Positions 47,721-59,625 of a stretch of DNA of 64,000 bases are shown one piece after another. The first letter of the stretch is position 1. The number at the start of each line of letters is the position of its first letter. Position numbers and translations under genes: made by a program. A model generated the notes under the pieces. It saw nothing but the letters and a program-made list of their open reading frames with translations, was not told the DNA's origin and did not search any database. This DNA comes from Branchinecta lynchi (lineage: Eukaryota > Arthropoda > Branchiopoda > Anostraca > Branchinectidae): assembly GCA_023053575.1 (NCBI GenBank), contig JAKZAP010000016.1, positions 15,580,030-15,644,029 on the forward strand, in the 5' to 3' direction.

Positions 47721-50036
47721 ACAAGAGCTGTAAGCTCATACGGCACTTGTAAGCATTTGTAGTAAGAAATACCCCAACAAGAAAAAACGAAGGAGGCTGA
47801 AAATTCAACCTATGGCTTCACTTTAAATATAAAAATAGGAGACAGAAAGCAAAAGGAAACAAGAAGGAAAACAAAAACCAGCAAGGCTGGGTCAGATGGA
47901 AGTATTCGGTTAAGATGCGCCAAACTTGCAAGACTGGGTCAGACCATGGAAGTGATGGTCAAAAGTTTTTTTTTCACTTTTCGGTTAGGATGCGCACTTT
48001 GAGGGTGCTAAAAATTAATTTCTAGTAAAACTCTTAAGGCAAAAAGGTTCATGTACTCATGGCGATCTTGAAAAAGTAAAATTTGCTTAAAAGTATTTTT
48101 TGTATTTTGCGGTTAAGATGAGTTCTTTAAGGAATGGTCGGATTGGAGAAGGTGACGATGTCTAATCCAATGATCTCAAGTTTCTAATGCTCCAGCAAAG
48201 TTTTATCGTCCTATCACATCTGGGAGTACCTTAACTCACGATCACCGGAATTCCGGACACCCCCCTCCACCCCCCCCCCCCCTTGGTACCCTAATCCGGT
48301 CCAATTCTGTCACTGATGCAGCTAGGACTTGTCCCTGTACTTCCCACCAAGTTTCATCCTGATCGCTCCACTTTGTGCGTATCACAAGATTTCCGTTTCT
48401 CCCCCCCCCCCCCAGTTCATCGGATCCGGTCCCCACTTGAAATGGGCCATCTAAGACCAGGGTTGCCACCTGTAGCACGAAAGTGCTAAATGTAGCACTA
48501 TTTCATCATGTGTAGCACTGTAGCACGTGCTACATTGAATGTAGCACTTTTTGTCTTACATGACCAAATTGTAGCACTTTCGGGAATAGTAAGGAATACT
48601 GTAAGATTTTCGTGTGCAGAAATGCAAAAACCGATCTGTACGAAGAAATATCCCGTGGGGGTTACCCTTTGCACCGACCGGTTTAAAGGAATCGTCATTG
48701 TCCAATAAAATGTTTTGTTTATAGAAACTTCAAGTTTCGTCTCGGCAAAACAAAGTAGTTCAAGTTCCATAGTCTCTGTAGGGAAATGCATCACGAAAAC
48801 AGAGCTTTTGTCCGCTGCAAACTCCTCACACGAGCAAAAAAAAAAGAGAAATGAGTAGCAAGCAAAACCGCGGCTAACCCTTGCTATCGCATTTGGATCT
48901 TCCTTCGGAAATTATAAAAATGGATTTCTCTTTAGACCAAAATTTTTAACATTTTTTATGCACGACAATAATCTAAATACACTTAAATACGGGCCGAGCG
49001 CGTGACTCGCGCCAAAAAATTCCGACGGTAGCACCGATTATCGTTGTTCAGCACGAAGATTTGGGATTTTCCCATTCAGCGCTCTTAGCGGATTAAAGTC
49101 GGATTAGCTCAGGATACATTTGTTCTTTTACATTAAAACAGACAAAAAATTGACATAAAAATAATCTAAATACACTTAAATACGGACCGTGCGCGTGTCG
49201 CGGCGACAGCCCCGACACGCGCAAAAAAAATTTCTGACTGTAGCACCGAAAATCTCTGTGTAGCACGGAAATTCGGGCAATTGTAGCACTCTCGCAACTG
49301 ACCGTGGTGGCAACCCTGTCTAAGACATGAGTTCTTTCAAGATATCAAATTTCATTAAGATCCTATAACCCGAACGAAAGTTATGCATGCCGCTAATTTT
49401 CGGATTCCGCCGTCTCTCCCTCCCCCCACGACGGTCGGATCGGGCGAGTGACTGTTTCCAATTTAATCTGGTCGGGTCAATGATATGCCTGCCAAGTTTT
49501 ATCATCCTAGCCCACCTGTAAGTAAATCAGCTACGGATCGCCAGAATCTCGGAACCCCCCTCCAACTCCCCACACAGTGTCCGAATCCGGTCCAGTTCTG
49601 TCAGTTATTTACCTAGAGCTTGTGCTAGTTCTTCCCATCAAGTTTCATCCTGATCGCTCCACTCTAGTTTCACACGATTTCCGGCTCCCCCTCAGATTCA
49701 TCGGATCCGGTCCGGACTTGAGATGAGACATCTGAGACACGAGATCTTCCCAGGTATCAAGTTTCATTAAGATCCGATCACCCATTCAAAAGTTATGCAT
49801 GCCCATATTTTCTGGATTCTGCAACCTCCCCCTCCCCCCACGATGGTCGGATCGGGAAAACGACTATTTCCAAGTTAATTTGGTCGGGTCCCTAATATGC
49901 CTGCCAAGTTTCATCGTCCTAGCATATCTGGAAGTACCCTAACTCGCAAACACCGGATTAACCAACCGACAGACAGGCAGACCGACGGAAAAGTGATCGG
50001 TGTATGGCACTTGGCCGGAAGGCAAGTGCCATAAAA
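47721..50036 (+). mobile_element. family W element split by a hAT-like element
   Basis: Starts acaagagctgtaagctcata and ends atggcacttggccggaaggcaagtgccataaaaa. Unit markers at about 48190, 49490 and 49905. Removing the 861-bp insertion and its extra target copy leaves about 1.45 kb, close to other full copies. Contains C-runs at 48267-48282 and 48401-48413. Confidence 0.82.
48458..49318. mobile_element. 861-bp hAT-like element with GTAGCAC subterminal repeats
   Basis: Ends CAGGGTTGCCACC / GGTGGCAACCCTG, flanked by TCTAAGAC on both sides (48450-48457, 49319-49326), a perfect 8-bp duplication. GTAGCAC occurs about seven times in the left 120 bp and four times near the right end, a clustering expected for transposase-binding sites. 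No transposase frame, so non-autonomous. Inserted into a W element, hence younger than it. Confidence 0.95.
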
Positions 50037-50084
50037 AGAAAAAAGTATCCCTGCTGGCCCCAAGTGATCACATTATATTGTTAT

Positions 50085-50240
50085 CAATCTCTTTGAAGGA
50101 CCTGATACCTGAACCTGTCTCCTGTTTATATGTGCCGAGTTCAGTCGTCGTAGTGTACACAGAAATGCCCGAAATAGCAGCCAACAGACAGACGGACGGA
50201 CAGAAACTGCGATCGCTGTATGGCATTTCTGTAATTTTGC
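50085..50240 (+). mobile_element. family W 3'-end fragment
   Basis: cctgatacctgaacctgtctcctgtttatatgtgccgag..cagacagacggacggacagaaactgcgatcgctgtatggca, lacking the second hairpin arm. Confidence 0.55.
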
Positions 50241-50335
50241 TAGGGGAGCCCTAAACTGTCCAAGAACGGTACAGTTCACCCAATCTCAAAATGAGGAGGC
50301 AACAGTCAGAAGGGCATGACAACTAAACAATGAAT

Positions 50336-51646
50336 AACAAGAGCTGCAAGCTCATATGGCACTTGTAAGGCTGGGTCAGAGGATGAAAGTAGGAACCCTT
50401 GAGATAATGAGTCCTTGGAAATCACGAGAACGTCTCGTTTGGTAATACATTTGGCTGTGATGATGCGCACTTTAGGGGCGCCAGAAACTCATCTGTAATC
50501 AAAACTCTTGAAGCAAAAATGATAATGAGCTCATCGGGAGAATGAAATGTATATTTTAATCAAAAGTATCATTTGTACTTTAAGAAATTCAGTTGTAAGC
50601 AAAACCCATGAGGCAAAAATATTATAATCATGTCAAGTCTCTAATGTTCAAGTTTCATGGTCCTGGCATATCTGGAAGTACTTTAACTGGTGATCACCGG
50701 AATTCCGGACCCCCCTTCCTCCCCCCACAGTGCTCGAACCCGATCCAGTTCTGTCACTGATGAATCTAGGGCTTGTGCTTGTTCTTCCCACCAAGTTTCA
50801 TCCCAATCGCTCCACTCTTAGCGTGTCACAAGATTTACGGCTCCCACTCTGACCCCCCCCCCCCCCCACAAGAATCGGATCCGGTTCGGACTTCACATGG
50901 GACATCCGAGACACGAGGTCTTTCCAAATATCAAGTTTCATTAAGATCTCATCACCCGTTCCAAAGTTAAACGTACCTCTAGATTCCGGATTCCCCTTCC
51001 CTCCACTCCCCCCACGGTGGTCGGATCGGGGAAGTGACTATTTCCAATTTAGTTTGGTCGGGTCCCTGGTACGCTTGCCAAGCTTTACTGTCCCAGCCCA
51101 CCTAGAAGTAACTTAACTCCGTATCACCGGAAATCCGCCCCCCCCCCCTCCAACTCCCACCACAGTGCACGAATCCCGTCCGCTTCTGCCAGTGATGTAC
51201 TTAGGGCTTGTGCTTGTTCCTCTCACCAAGTTTCATCCCGATCCATCCACTCTAAGCTTGTCACATGATTTCCGGTCCCCCATGCGCCCCCCCTCCCACA
51301 TTCATCGGATTTGGTCCGGACTTGAAATGGAACATATGAGACATGACGTCTCTCCAAATATCAACTTTCATGAAGATCCGATAACCCGTTCAAAGTTATG
51401 GTTGCCACTAAATTCCGGATTCTCCGGCTCCCCTCCCTCCCCCCACGATGGTCGGATCGGGCAAATAACTATTTCCAGCTTTGTTTGGTCGGGTCCCTAA
51501 TATGCCTGCCAAGTTATATCGTCCTAGCATATCTGGAACTGGAAGTACCCTAACTCACAAACACCGGACTAGCCGACCGACCGACCGACCGACAGACCGA
51601 CGGAAAAGTGATCGGTATATGGCACTTGGCCGGAAGGCAAGTGCCC
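50336..51646 (+). mobile_element. family W element, full-length copy
   Basis: Starts acaagagctgcaagctcatatgg, ends tatggcacttggccggaaggcaagtgcc. Units marked by caagttt(c/t)at..gtcc near 50655, 51075 and 51510, with C-runs at 50852-50867 and 51138-51148, and gaccgaccgaccgaccgaca before the terminal hairpin. Confidence 0.82.
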
Positions 51647-52379
51647 TGAAAACGTCTAAAAAGTCAGGGATCTGCAAAATGGGAAACGCCCAGGTTTTTC
51701 TTCAGTAGCTCTATGCAAAATTACCCAAAAAGCTCTATGTCACCTTGGGAAATTCAAACAGTCCAGTTCATGTGCTTTCAAGTTCTTCACGTAACTTGGG
51801 ACTTGGGTCAACACCTGCTACACGAAGGTAGCCTTCCTATTTTAGGGCATTTACGATGAGATCGATATTAGGTCATGCGAATTCCCCGGAACGGGCGCGT
51901 AGAAAGGCAGTATGGCAATTGGCGAACCTGCAACATGTGTTGTGAATTGTATATATAGCATAGTACCATGTCAGTGTTAAATATTTTATTTTGATAGATA
52001 TATGGAAAAGTGAACTCCACCAAAAAAGGAATAAAGAAAGGAAAGGAGAGCTGAAGTTGGACTGAGCCAGTATACACCAGTATACTCCGTATGACGTCTT
52101 TGTCGAACCCCCAAAAATCTTAGAAAGTTTGACTGCCAGAAGGCCGCAGTTTAGATCGTAATCGTGACAAGGCCAGAAAGCCACAATTTGATAAAAGAAG
52201 TGACCAAAGATATAGAGGATACGCACATATACGGGTAATTGATTCGCCCAAACGTCAACCTTCAAACAACAACAACAAGGTAGCCATCCAGTGACTCATT
52301 ATTAATTACTATTGTTACTATTCTTGTTATTATTGCATTTCCAGAGACTGCCATAATAAGTAAATTACCTCCTCCCCCT
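51647..52379. other. no supported gene
   Basis: A 130-codon minus frame (51873-52265) is hydrophobic and unlike any family I know; it overlaps a second open frame and is probably chance. Confidence 0.35.
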
Positions 52380-52822
52380 TACAGGAGTGTTGCATGAAGC
52401 TGCCCTTACTATGGCACCGCCCACCCCCCAATTGGCCATGGTACATGATCCTGCCACCTTGGATCATGAAGCTGCCACCCCAGAAAAATCATGTAAATTC
52501 CAAGAAAACAGCAAATTTTGTTATTTGCAAAAGGTCAAGGAACCTCTCTGACCAAACAGCTGGCCTCTAACTTCACCATGTAGCAAAATACTATTTTTAG
52601 CAAAGTGGGCGACTTCATGATCACTTGGGTGCTACATTCTTTCGTGTTCTCTAGCTTAGCCTTGAACAATTACAAGTAAACTATGGTACCAGCAGAAAGT
52701 GAAGGTTCTAAGCTTCCTTTCAGGATACTCCACTGAATTTTATCTCAACCTTTACTCTATTTCCTTAAGTCATTTCCCAAAAATAGTAGTTTAGGGTGGC
52801 GGCTTCACGCAGCACTCCTGTA
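52380..52822. mobile_element. MITE with CAGGAGTG-TGC-TGAAGC ends flanked by TA
   Basis: The left end TACAGGAGTGTTGCATGAAG and right end CTTCACGCAGCACTCCTGTA are inverted repeats (about 26 bp with two mismatches). Flanking TA on both sides fits a TA-type target. Inner words gaagctgcc and cttggatcatgaagctgcc repeat the end motif. Non-coding. Confidence 0.78.
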
Positions 52823-53269
52823 TTATTTTTGTTCCAAGTGTTCCAAGGGCACAACTGTTACAATCATTACAATTTACTTATGATGGTCCTGAGCATCATT
52901 GTAGCAAAGTTTTCTAGAAGATTGTAGCAAATCAGGGCAAGTGCAGAAGCACAGCTCTAGCAAAAATTTATGCTTCTTTTTGAGACCCGTCTGTGCTTAT
53001 CTTGGTTGGTCTGTTTGACATTTTTGATAAATGGGATCTATCCAGAATAAGGATAGATTATTTCCGTTAATGTAAGTTTATTCTGTATCTGCCCTGGTCC
53101 CACAGTAATTCTAAGATTATTAAATCTTCCGGAGCTACTGACATTTTGTCACGGCTGCAAGATTTGCATTCTGATTGTCTTGTGTACGTATGTTGCCGCA
53201 TCACCGACTGATTAGACTTTTTGCCTGATAGCTGACGCGTAGCCTATTGTCTGTTTGTATGTTATTTTC
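52823..53269. other. no recognisable feature
   Basis: Upstream of FBXL5; no promoter or coding element recognised. Confidence 0.35.
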
Positions 53270-53378
53270 TTGTTGTCTTTTGTTCTTTTCTTTTTATTTC
53301 TATTTATCTCTTCTACTCCACACTCTTATGTTGTAAAACATTTTGTGGGTTATAAATACACTTACTTACTTACTTATA
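53270..53378 (+). repeat. LINE/SINE 3' end with (ACTT)n tail
   Basis: T-rich stretch, tctactccacactcttatgttg..gtgggttataaatacacttacttacttactt. Confidence 0.65.
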
Positions 53379-54685
53379 AGTGATAATAACCATTGGTTCT
53401 TCAGAAACTCCTGTAAGAGTGATGAGGTATGTCTGCATTGTTATTAATTTTGTTCCAGAGACCGTTATAAATATCACAATAGCATAGCCTAGTACAGTAC
53501 AGCAAGAATACATTGGCGATCGCCCCTCCTCTTATCATCATAACTTGTGGGCGATGACAATTTTTCGAGAATTGTGTGGAGTTCTACAAAAAAGCAATGT
53601 GCAGTAGTAACTGTTGCCATTGCATGATACTACGAGCAAATGGGATGCTACTACAGCAAGATACGTGCAACTTTTTCGGACAACTACCATACAGCTACAC
53701 AGTCAAAGAATTTGTCATCGGGTAAACGTGCATCCTATCATAGTTCCTAAGTTGTAGACAACCATGTCAAGATAAAGAGTTATCTTTGATCTTTATGTTA
53801 AGGATTGACATTTTCTATTTTCCTTCGTGACAAAATCGGGTTTTAAAGCACCGAAAACAACTTATCCCGTAAAATCTACAAAACACATCCTTCTGAATCT
53901 ATTGAAACTTTTGCTACTAGATGGCAGCTCAAATGGCAAATTATGGGATTTTTGTTGTGGGTGGGCTGTTATGCAAATGTAAATGTCGAACCTGGGTTGT
54001 GGCAAAGGTGAGCTGGTCTCTCCTACCTCTTACCTTTTATCTTCGTTTCATATTTTGACGTCAGGAGTCAGAAGGGAGTTCTGACATGCGACTGCTGACT
54101 TTTTGCAAGTCGGGATTTGGGTGGCAGACAAGCTGAACATGGCGAGTCACTAGACATTGCTTTCTTTTGTGTAATAATTAATCTAAGAACTTTGCCTGTC
54201 AGCCTATACTGTCAGAACATGTCAGAAGGATGTAGCATGCGTGATTAAGAAAAATGAAAATCAACCTTATTTTCTGTTTTGCAGCTCTAACCAAATCACC
54301 ACCTGCTTGGGTTGTTCTTAGTTAGTCAAGAAATGATGATGGGGAAAATCATTATACTGCATTGCTGCTTATTACACCAATCCAAACAGTGCTCTAAAAT
54401 CATGAAAAGGAAGTAGTCAAATTAGTGTCAGGAATTCAGATATGTGCCAAAATTTTCAAGAATTTTTTTAACTTGTGCTGCAGTTGTTGCTCGTTTGATT
54501 GACTGGGTTTACAGGCAATAAGAAATTTGGAATATAAAACTCAAAATATTTCATGAGATGCATAATTAGGCTATAGCCCTGCCTACAGTAGGTACTTGTT
54601 ATGTTTGATAATTTTTTTTCTCAGTAGGTACAGTTTGCTAGATTTTCTTTCCACAATAAAGAGTCGCCAGAGTTGGAAATCAACC
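53379..54685. other. FBXL5 upstream region
   Basis: The putative promoter and 5' UTR must be here or further upstream, but there is no convincing TATA box or CpG-rich block. A pyrimidine tract ttttttttctcagta|g just before exon 1 (54607-54625) could also act as a splice acceptor if a non-coding exon precedes. Confidence 0.35.
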
Positions 54686-54772
54686 ATGCCAACAAAGTAT
54701 CCAATAGACATAGATGTGTTCATGGTTCCTCATGCAAGAATGAAGGAGTTGGTTCAGACATATGAGCAACAG
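54686..54772 (+). CDS. FBXL5: FBXL5 exon 1 (hemerythrin-like domain, residues 1-29)
   Basis: Start codon in good context (aaccATGc). It encodes MPTKYPIDIDVFMVPHARMK.. and ends in CAACAG|GTATGT, phase 0. The VDVF-x2-PH-x-RMK pattern is the N-terminus of FBXL5, the substrate-recognition subunit of an SCF ubiquitin ligase that marks iron-regulatory protein IRP2 for degradation when iron and oxygen are sufficient. His16 corresponds to the first iron-ligand histidine of the hemerythrin-like domain. An upstream stretch from 53.4 to 54.6 kb shows no clear promoter. Assignment rests on continuity with exons 2 and 3, which read in register. Confidence 0.9.
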
Positions 54773-54895
54773 GTATGTTTGCCTAAATGAATGCTTACTT
54801 AGTCCAAGTTCGGGAGGGGATAAAAGGTATGCAGTGATACACGGATGAATGAGCTCCCAGTGCTGCGTATGCCCAACGATCAAACTATTACGTTA

Positions 54896-54965
54896 TAGAT
54901 AGATAGATTAGTGTATTTCAAAAGCCCACGGGCCATATACACAAACAAACAAAGATAAAAATATA
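54896..54965 (-). repeat. LINE 3' end with (TCTA)n tail, minus
   Basis: atagatagatagattagtgtatttcaaaagcccacgggcc: a (TCTA)n tail on the minus strand followed inward by a 'ggcccgtgggc' word also seen at 57365. Confidence 0.55.
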
Positions 54966-55319
54966 ACTTAAACAATCAGACTCCTTCTTAACTCTAAAGA
55001 TTTATCTATGAACACGCCCACTCGAGTAATAACGGTAGGGTTACTATTGCTAAAAATTTCTATTGCTAAAAATCACACCCTCTAGATAAATTTTCCTTAA
55101 ATCAGAAAGTTTCGGGCATCGTACTTACTATTTACATACTATTTCGTTCTTGCGTCACTCATGTTCTGCGAAAGAAGGAGATTAAAAAGATGAGATGATG
55201 TTATTTTAAATATGCAAAGCACCTGCTCCACTTGTCGAAATTATGTGTCGAAGAAGTTCAGAATTCAAGATGCAAGTGTTGCCCTTTTCGATGTTTCTTC
55301 TTCGCTATCGACCATCATT

Positions 55320-55470
55320 TACAACAGAGCCCAACCAGTGCACGACCTTCTCCACTGCTTCCTGGCCGAAGATTGAAAATTAGAGCATTTTTCTGTGACT
55401 ATATTTTCTTTCATTTACTCCGCTTTTTCGAAATGGCGGGTTATAAATAAATTACTTACTTACTTACTAC
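55320..55470 (+). repeat. LINE/SINE 3' end with (ACTT)n tail
   Basis: aaccagtgcacgaccttctccactgcttcctggccgaagattg..tttactccgctttttcgaaatggcgggttataaataaattacttacttacttact. Best-preserved copy of this tail family. Confidence 0.7.
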
Positions 55471-55666
55471 TATGACAAGTGTAAAGAGATTTTGTGAAAA
55501 TTCAGACGAGGTCCAAGACTTTTGAGATTTCTGGAAAAGTTAATATTCCAGAATTGATCTGATGCTACACTGAGCGCTCACAACCTATTGGGATGACAGG
55601 AACAGCTTCTGTACTGTTGGAGACAGATGTAGAGCCAGAAAAGCTGTTTCACTCACTTGTGTGAGT

Positions 55667-56370
55667 TTTCATCAGTTTACCAGGCTGAGTTGTTCGCTTT
55701 TATGCAAGCTATTGATAGTCTTCTAGACGAAAGAGATGTTGATAAAGAAATCTGTATATTTTGGGACAACCAAACTTGTTTAAAAGCAATTGAAACCCCG
55801 AAAAGCCAATAGCTATTGGAGATGGAATGCAGATTAATACTGTTGCTAACAATAGAAATCAAATAACTTTGATGTGGGTCGCAGGACACTCTGGTATCCC
55901 AGGAAACGAGGAAGTTGATGCACTAGGTACAGAATCTACCAAAAGAGTCATTCGGATCTGGACCAATTATTGCCATTTCGGAGAATGGAAGGAAAACAGA
56001 AATCCAAAAGTGTAGCCTATGAATAAACAGGTAGATAAAAAGTGGAAATCACGTGGATTGTCGAGCAACACGAAGTTTGTTACCCACGCGCGCTGAAGCA
56101 CTAACGAAGGTTAGCCGCCGTGATAAAAATGAAATCCGGGGGTCATCCTGGTTGTTGTTGGAATTGGAAACCTAAGGAAATAGAATTCAAACACATGAAT
56201 AAACGAGTCACCAATATGTATCGATTTTGGAATAAATGAAGAGACAAATACACACTTTGTTTATAATTGCCGAGTCTGGACTAGGCAACGATCGGAAGCA
56301 TTCCACTCTCCGAGTGTCGATATGCATGATGCGATGAGAAAAGCTCGCAGAAAGAGGTGTCCAGGTACCT
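55667..56370 (+). pseudogene. decayed LINE RNase H domain
   Basis: Pieces in different frames read YQAELFAFMQAIDSLL.. (strand and helix with the catalytic Glu), ..ICIFWDNQTCLKAIE.. (the D-N-x-x-L motif) and ITLMWVAGHSGIPGNEEVDA (the GHSG-x-x-GNE-x-xD motif), the three hallmark parts of the RNase H domain found after reverse transcriptase in some LINEs. Further similarity (..MNKRVTNMYRFW..) suggests the downstream C-terminal region. Several stops and frameshifts; dead. Confidence 0.85.
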
Positions 56371-56831
56371 GCAATATGGACAACAAGGTTGGACAGCTTT
56401 TCAGTTGTTCAGTTGTGGTTGTAGAGCGATGTCTTCATCAGTTGTGTTTAGAATGACGTTTTTCCATTAGTTGTGAATTGGGGGATTGAGACAATGGGCC
56501 ATTTCTGGCCTGAGCTTTGGCCACATTCTCTGGCGGGCAAAACGGCATGCAGCCCTGTCTGTCACAAACTGTAGATTGTTAGATAGCCTCTTCCGAAGGC
56601 TAGGTAGATCTAGCGTTTGGCCCTACCCTATGTCTAAGGTTGGATGCACTATGCCACATACTGAATAACCCAAAAAGATTGAGTTCTGGCATTGGCATTT
56701 TAACTATTTATCTTGACTCGTTCAACACGCCGTTTGGCCTAAAGCCATGGTTTGGGCTATATTTTCGAAATTACATCAAGCATAAAAGAAATCAAATATA
56801 GAAGAACGAACTAGAAATCCCTGTGTTTCAG

Positions 56832-57029
56832 ATCACCGAAACCGACTTCGAGAACTATTTCGCAGTGGAATACCTTCTTCACATGCTTGAAACAACTTTT
56901 TGTGAGTTCAAGTCACATGAGCAGATTGAGAATTACTACATCATGGATAAACTGCAGGAGCGACTCCTTTCCAGAAACCTGTCCAACAAATCAGTCTGCG
57001 GATGCCATAAAGATAACCGACTAATTGAG
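56832..57029 (+). CDS. FBXL5: FBXL5 exon 2 (residues 30-95)
   Basis: Acceptor gtttcag|ATC and donor GAG|GTGAGT; 66 whole codons, phase 0 at both ends. The segment EFKSHEQIENYYIM contains the His58-Glu59...Glu62 trio matching the H-E-x-x-E iron ligands of FBXL5. CHKDNRL supplies His88, matching the next ligand histidine. The linker between them (SRNLSNKSVCGC) is several residues longer and more Cys-rich than I would expect from the vertebrate protein. No stop or frameshift. The two flanking introns contain a decayed LINE RNase H region and minus-strand LINE 3' ends. Confidence 0.93.
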
Positions 57030-57334
57030 GTGAGTGTTTTTGCTGTCTGCCATACAGTCAGCCAGTCAATTTCCTGCAGTATGAAGCTGGATTACATAAA
57101 GTCAAACTGACAAACGCACATAACGCCCTTTTTGTGATGCTTGAAAACCCTATCTAGAATCCATCATTTCTTATTTCCTTGATGCTGAAGCAAGACACAT
57201 TTGCTTAGAAATAAAATTGGCTGTAATACCTCTTTGACCCCCTTAACATAAACTGAGGCATACCTCTCAGTGTAGCTTCGTTGAATGTGACAAGATTTCT
57301 CTTTGAATTTCAGACGTAAGAGAGGGTCGAATGT

Positions 57335-57420
57335 GAATGAATGTATGAATGTATTCCCAACAAAAAGCCCCATGGGCCATGGTTCATACATTGCAACGCA
57401 GACGCAATGGAAAACTTAGC
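57335..57420 (-). repeat. LINE 3' end, minus, with (CATT)n tail
   Basis: gaatgaatgtatgaatgtattcccaacaaaaagccccatgggcc. On the minus strand a (CATT)n-type tail follows ggcccatggggc. Confidence 0.5.
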
Positions 57421-57689
57421 CTATCTGTCAAGGTCATTGTGCAGGTGACAGGTAACCCTTCAGAGAAGATCTCTGAAAACCCTGGGGACCATTCAGTACC
57501 TGGGAACTTGGTCAAACTATGTTTTGTGTCTGAAATAAAGTTGAACGAAGGGTTGCTCAGAAAATTTTGGTTTCAACCGTCCAAGGAGTATAATGTTTCT
57601 TTCATAGAATAGTAGAAGAACTTTTATCCTTGAAAATCAACAAATCATCGGGTTTTTGTTTCCTCCCAAAATTGCGTTTGTTGGACAAA

Positions 57690-57805
57690 TCGAATTTTTT
57701 AAACACATCCAACACTGCGACAAAAAGCGAGGCTGTGCGTTGCCTGTCGCATGATCTGTGTCGTAACAGGAGTTCCAACGAAATCGCAGCAGTGTGAACC
57801 AGGGT
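57690..57805. mobile_element. right-half copy of the GTTCACACTGCTGC MITE
   Basis: acactgcgacaaaaagcgaggctgtgcgttgcctgtcgcatga ... aaatcgcagcagtgtgaacc matches 6320-6423. Left end not found. Confidence 0.6.
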
Positions 57806-58769
57806 TAGATGTAATGGGAGATAATACTCTTGATGACTAACTCTCCTTGTACCTAGCAGAAGAGACCGGAAGCGGCACCACAGCTGTCCCGAACGAGCAC
57901 CGTGATTGGTTGACACATGATTTGAGTTGTTGAGTTTGAGTTGTTAGTGAGACGTTTTCTCGTTCTTCCTGAGGATCACTGGCGTGTTTTGGACTTAGTC
58001 ATATAGAGTGCGCCACAAACAGAAATGCCGGACAGTTCAGGCGCACCAATCAAGAGTGTTCGGAACCTATAGCTTTAGTTATTGGGTGTCCTTAAAAGTG
58101 GTTCAGATATTTGGTATTGCATCTAGGCTGCTGGCTGTAAAAACGATCGGAATATACTTGACTGTTTTCTAAGATTGTAGTGAAGAATGATTTTATCGAT
58201 AAGGACGCAGTGTAGTTAAGCAATTGTTGCTTTTCACTGAACTTCTAGATTATTTGAAGAAAAGTAGATTGAAGACTACTATGTCGCCCTTCCTTATCAC
58301 CGGAAAAGTAGGAATACGCCTTTCATAAAAGTCCTTCCAGATAGTTTTTTTCCCGCTAGATGTGCTAGCGTTATAAACAATGACACGTTAATTCCTGGGC
58401 GACGTAAACCAGATTTATGTGACTATTTTCAAATCCTCTTACACCGCTGCCTCTGTGTGTGTTCTACCCAACTCTGTTCTTTCAAACTCAATAAAGTTTT
58501 TCAATTCTGGCTTCCGACTTCAATGCTGATTGCTGGTTGACTTATCAGTGGGGCAAATGTGCTACTTAGTATGAACTGAAAGTCAAATAGCTTATTCCTC
58601 CTTCAAATAAGTTGTACCAAGATCTAACGTGTGATTGTTATTTTTTCTCTAGCGCGTCTTGTGGCAATTCGTCATTGGATTCTTTGGAGGCCGTGTCGAA
58701 AGAAAAACAATAGAAACTACAGACCAATGTCGATGACCAAGGCTTGACGTTGGGTCCGCGGAGTGTGAT

Positions 58770-58877
58770 GCTATATATATAGCCCCCTATATATATATAT
58801 ATATTATATGTATCCCCCTATATATATATATATATATATTATATGTATCCCCCTATATATATATATATATATATATA
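58770..58877. repeat. (TA)n microsatellite interrupted by CCCC
   Basis: Three blocks of tatatata (10-24 bp) separated by cccccta and gtatccccc. Confidence 0.9.
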
Positions 58878-58914
58878 TCCCCGTAAACCTCAATCGTCAG
58901 AGTGACTTCCGAAT

Positions 58915-59480
58915 CTTTATTTTTTTTATTATTTATTTATTCATTGAACTAAGAACCAACTGGGCCACTCGCAAACATATAAAAAACACAATAACAACAT
59001 ATAAATCAATAACACGGGTTGTTTTAAATACCCCTGAAAGCGCCTTGGTATATATTTATGTATTTGAATTTAATACCGGCCAACTAGGGCCATTATACAA
59101 AACAAAAAACACTTAACAAACTCAAAACTTACACTTTACAGACTAAGTTGGGTCAAACCCACAATATACCCCCCCACCCCACCCCATTTCAGCCAAATGG
59201 GTAGAGATAGCCGCATGTGCGGCCCAGAGAGAACAGCCAACAGAGGGTTCTGGGACTCCAGAATTCCATTCTGATCTACGGACTTCAGAGAAAGATGCGA
59301 GACCTTCACCAACAAACATTGCCGAGGCACTACAACTCCAAGGATAACCGTCCAACCACCGGTGGGAGTTAGTGTACAGAACACGGAAAGAATTACCGCG
59401 TCTGACCGTCATATTAGTCACACGAGAAATACCATAAAGTTGTGTGAAGTAAGCCCGGAACAGGAAAGATTTCAGCACTC
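58915..59480 (-). pseudogene. probable LINE 3' region, minus strand
   Basis: Two similar minus-strand 3'-UTR-like pieces (58917-59000 and 59045-59110) end in ATAAATAAATAAT-rich tails, and share 'ttgaa(c/t)t..ccaactgggcc/agggcc'. Upstream on the minus strand a 110-codon frame (..RRGNSFRVLYTNSHRWLDG.. ..MGWGGGVYCGFDPT) ends just before them. Non-LTR origin is inferred from the tail; the protein is not recognised. Confidence 0.45.
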
Positions 59481-59625
59481 CGTCATACTTCGCGAATTTC
59501 CTGATCAGGAGGTTCGCATGAGCACACAGTCATCTGGCCAATGCAAAATGCCAATGCCAAGTTTTCAGCATGTCATCTTAAAAAATCTCTCCTAGTCCGA
59601 CAACCACACTGTAAAAAGTTCCTCC

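Larger units (their letters stand above)
54773..56831 (+). other. FBXL5: FBXL5 intron 1
   Basis: Contains, in order, a LINE tail in minus orientation (54896-54960), a LINE/SINE 3' end with an (ACTT)n tail (55320-55470) and a decayed LINE RNase H domain (55667-56370). 56380-56830 has no recognisable content. Confidence 0.88.

Noticed and set aside
51873..52265. 130-codon hydrophobic minus-strand gene
   Set aside because: No family resemblance, overlaps other frames, no splice or promoter support.
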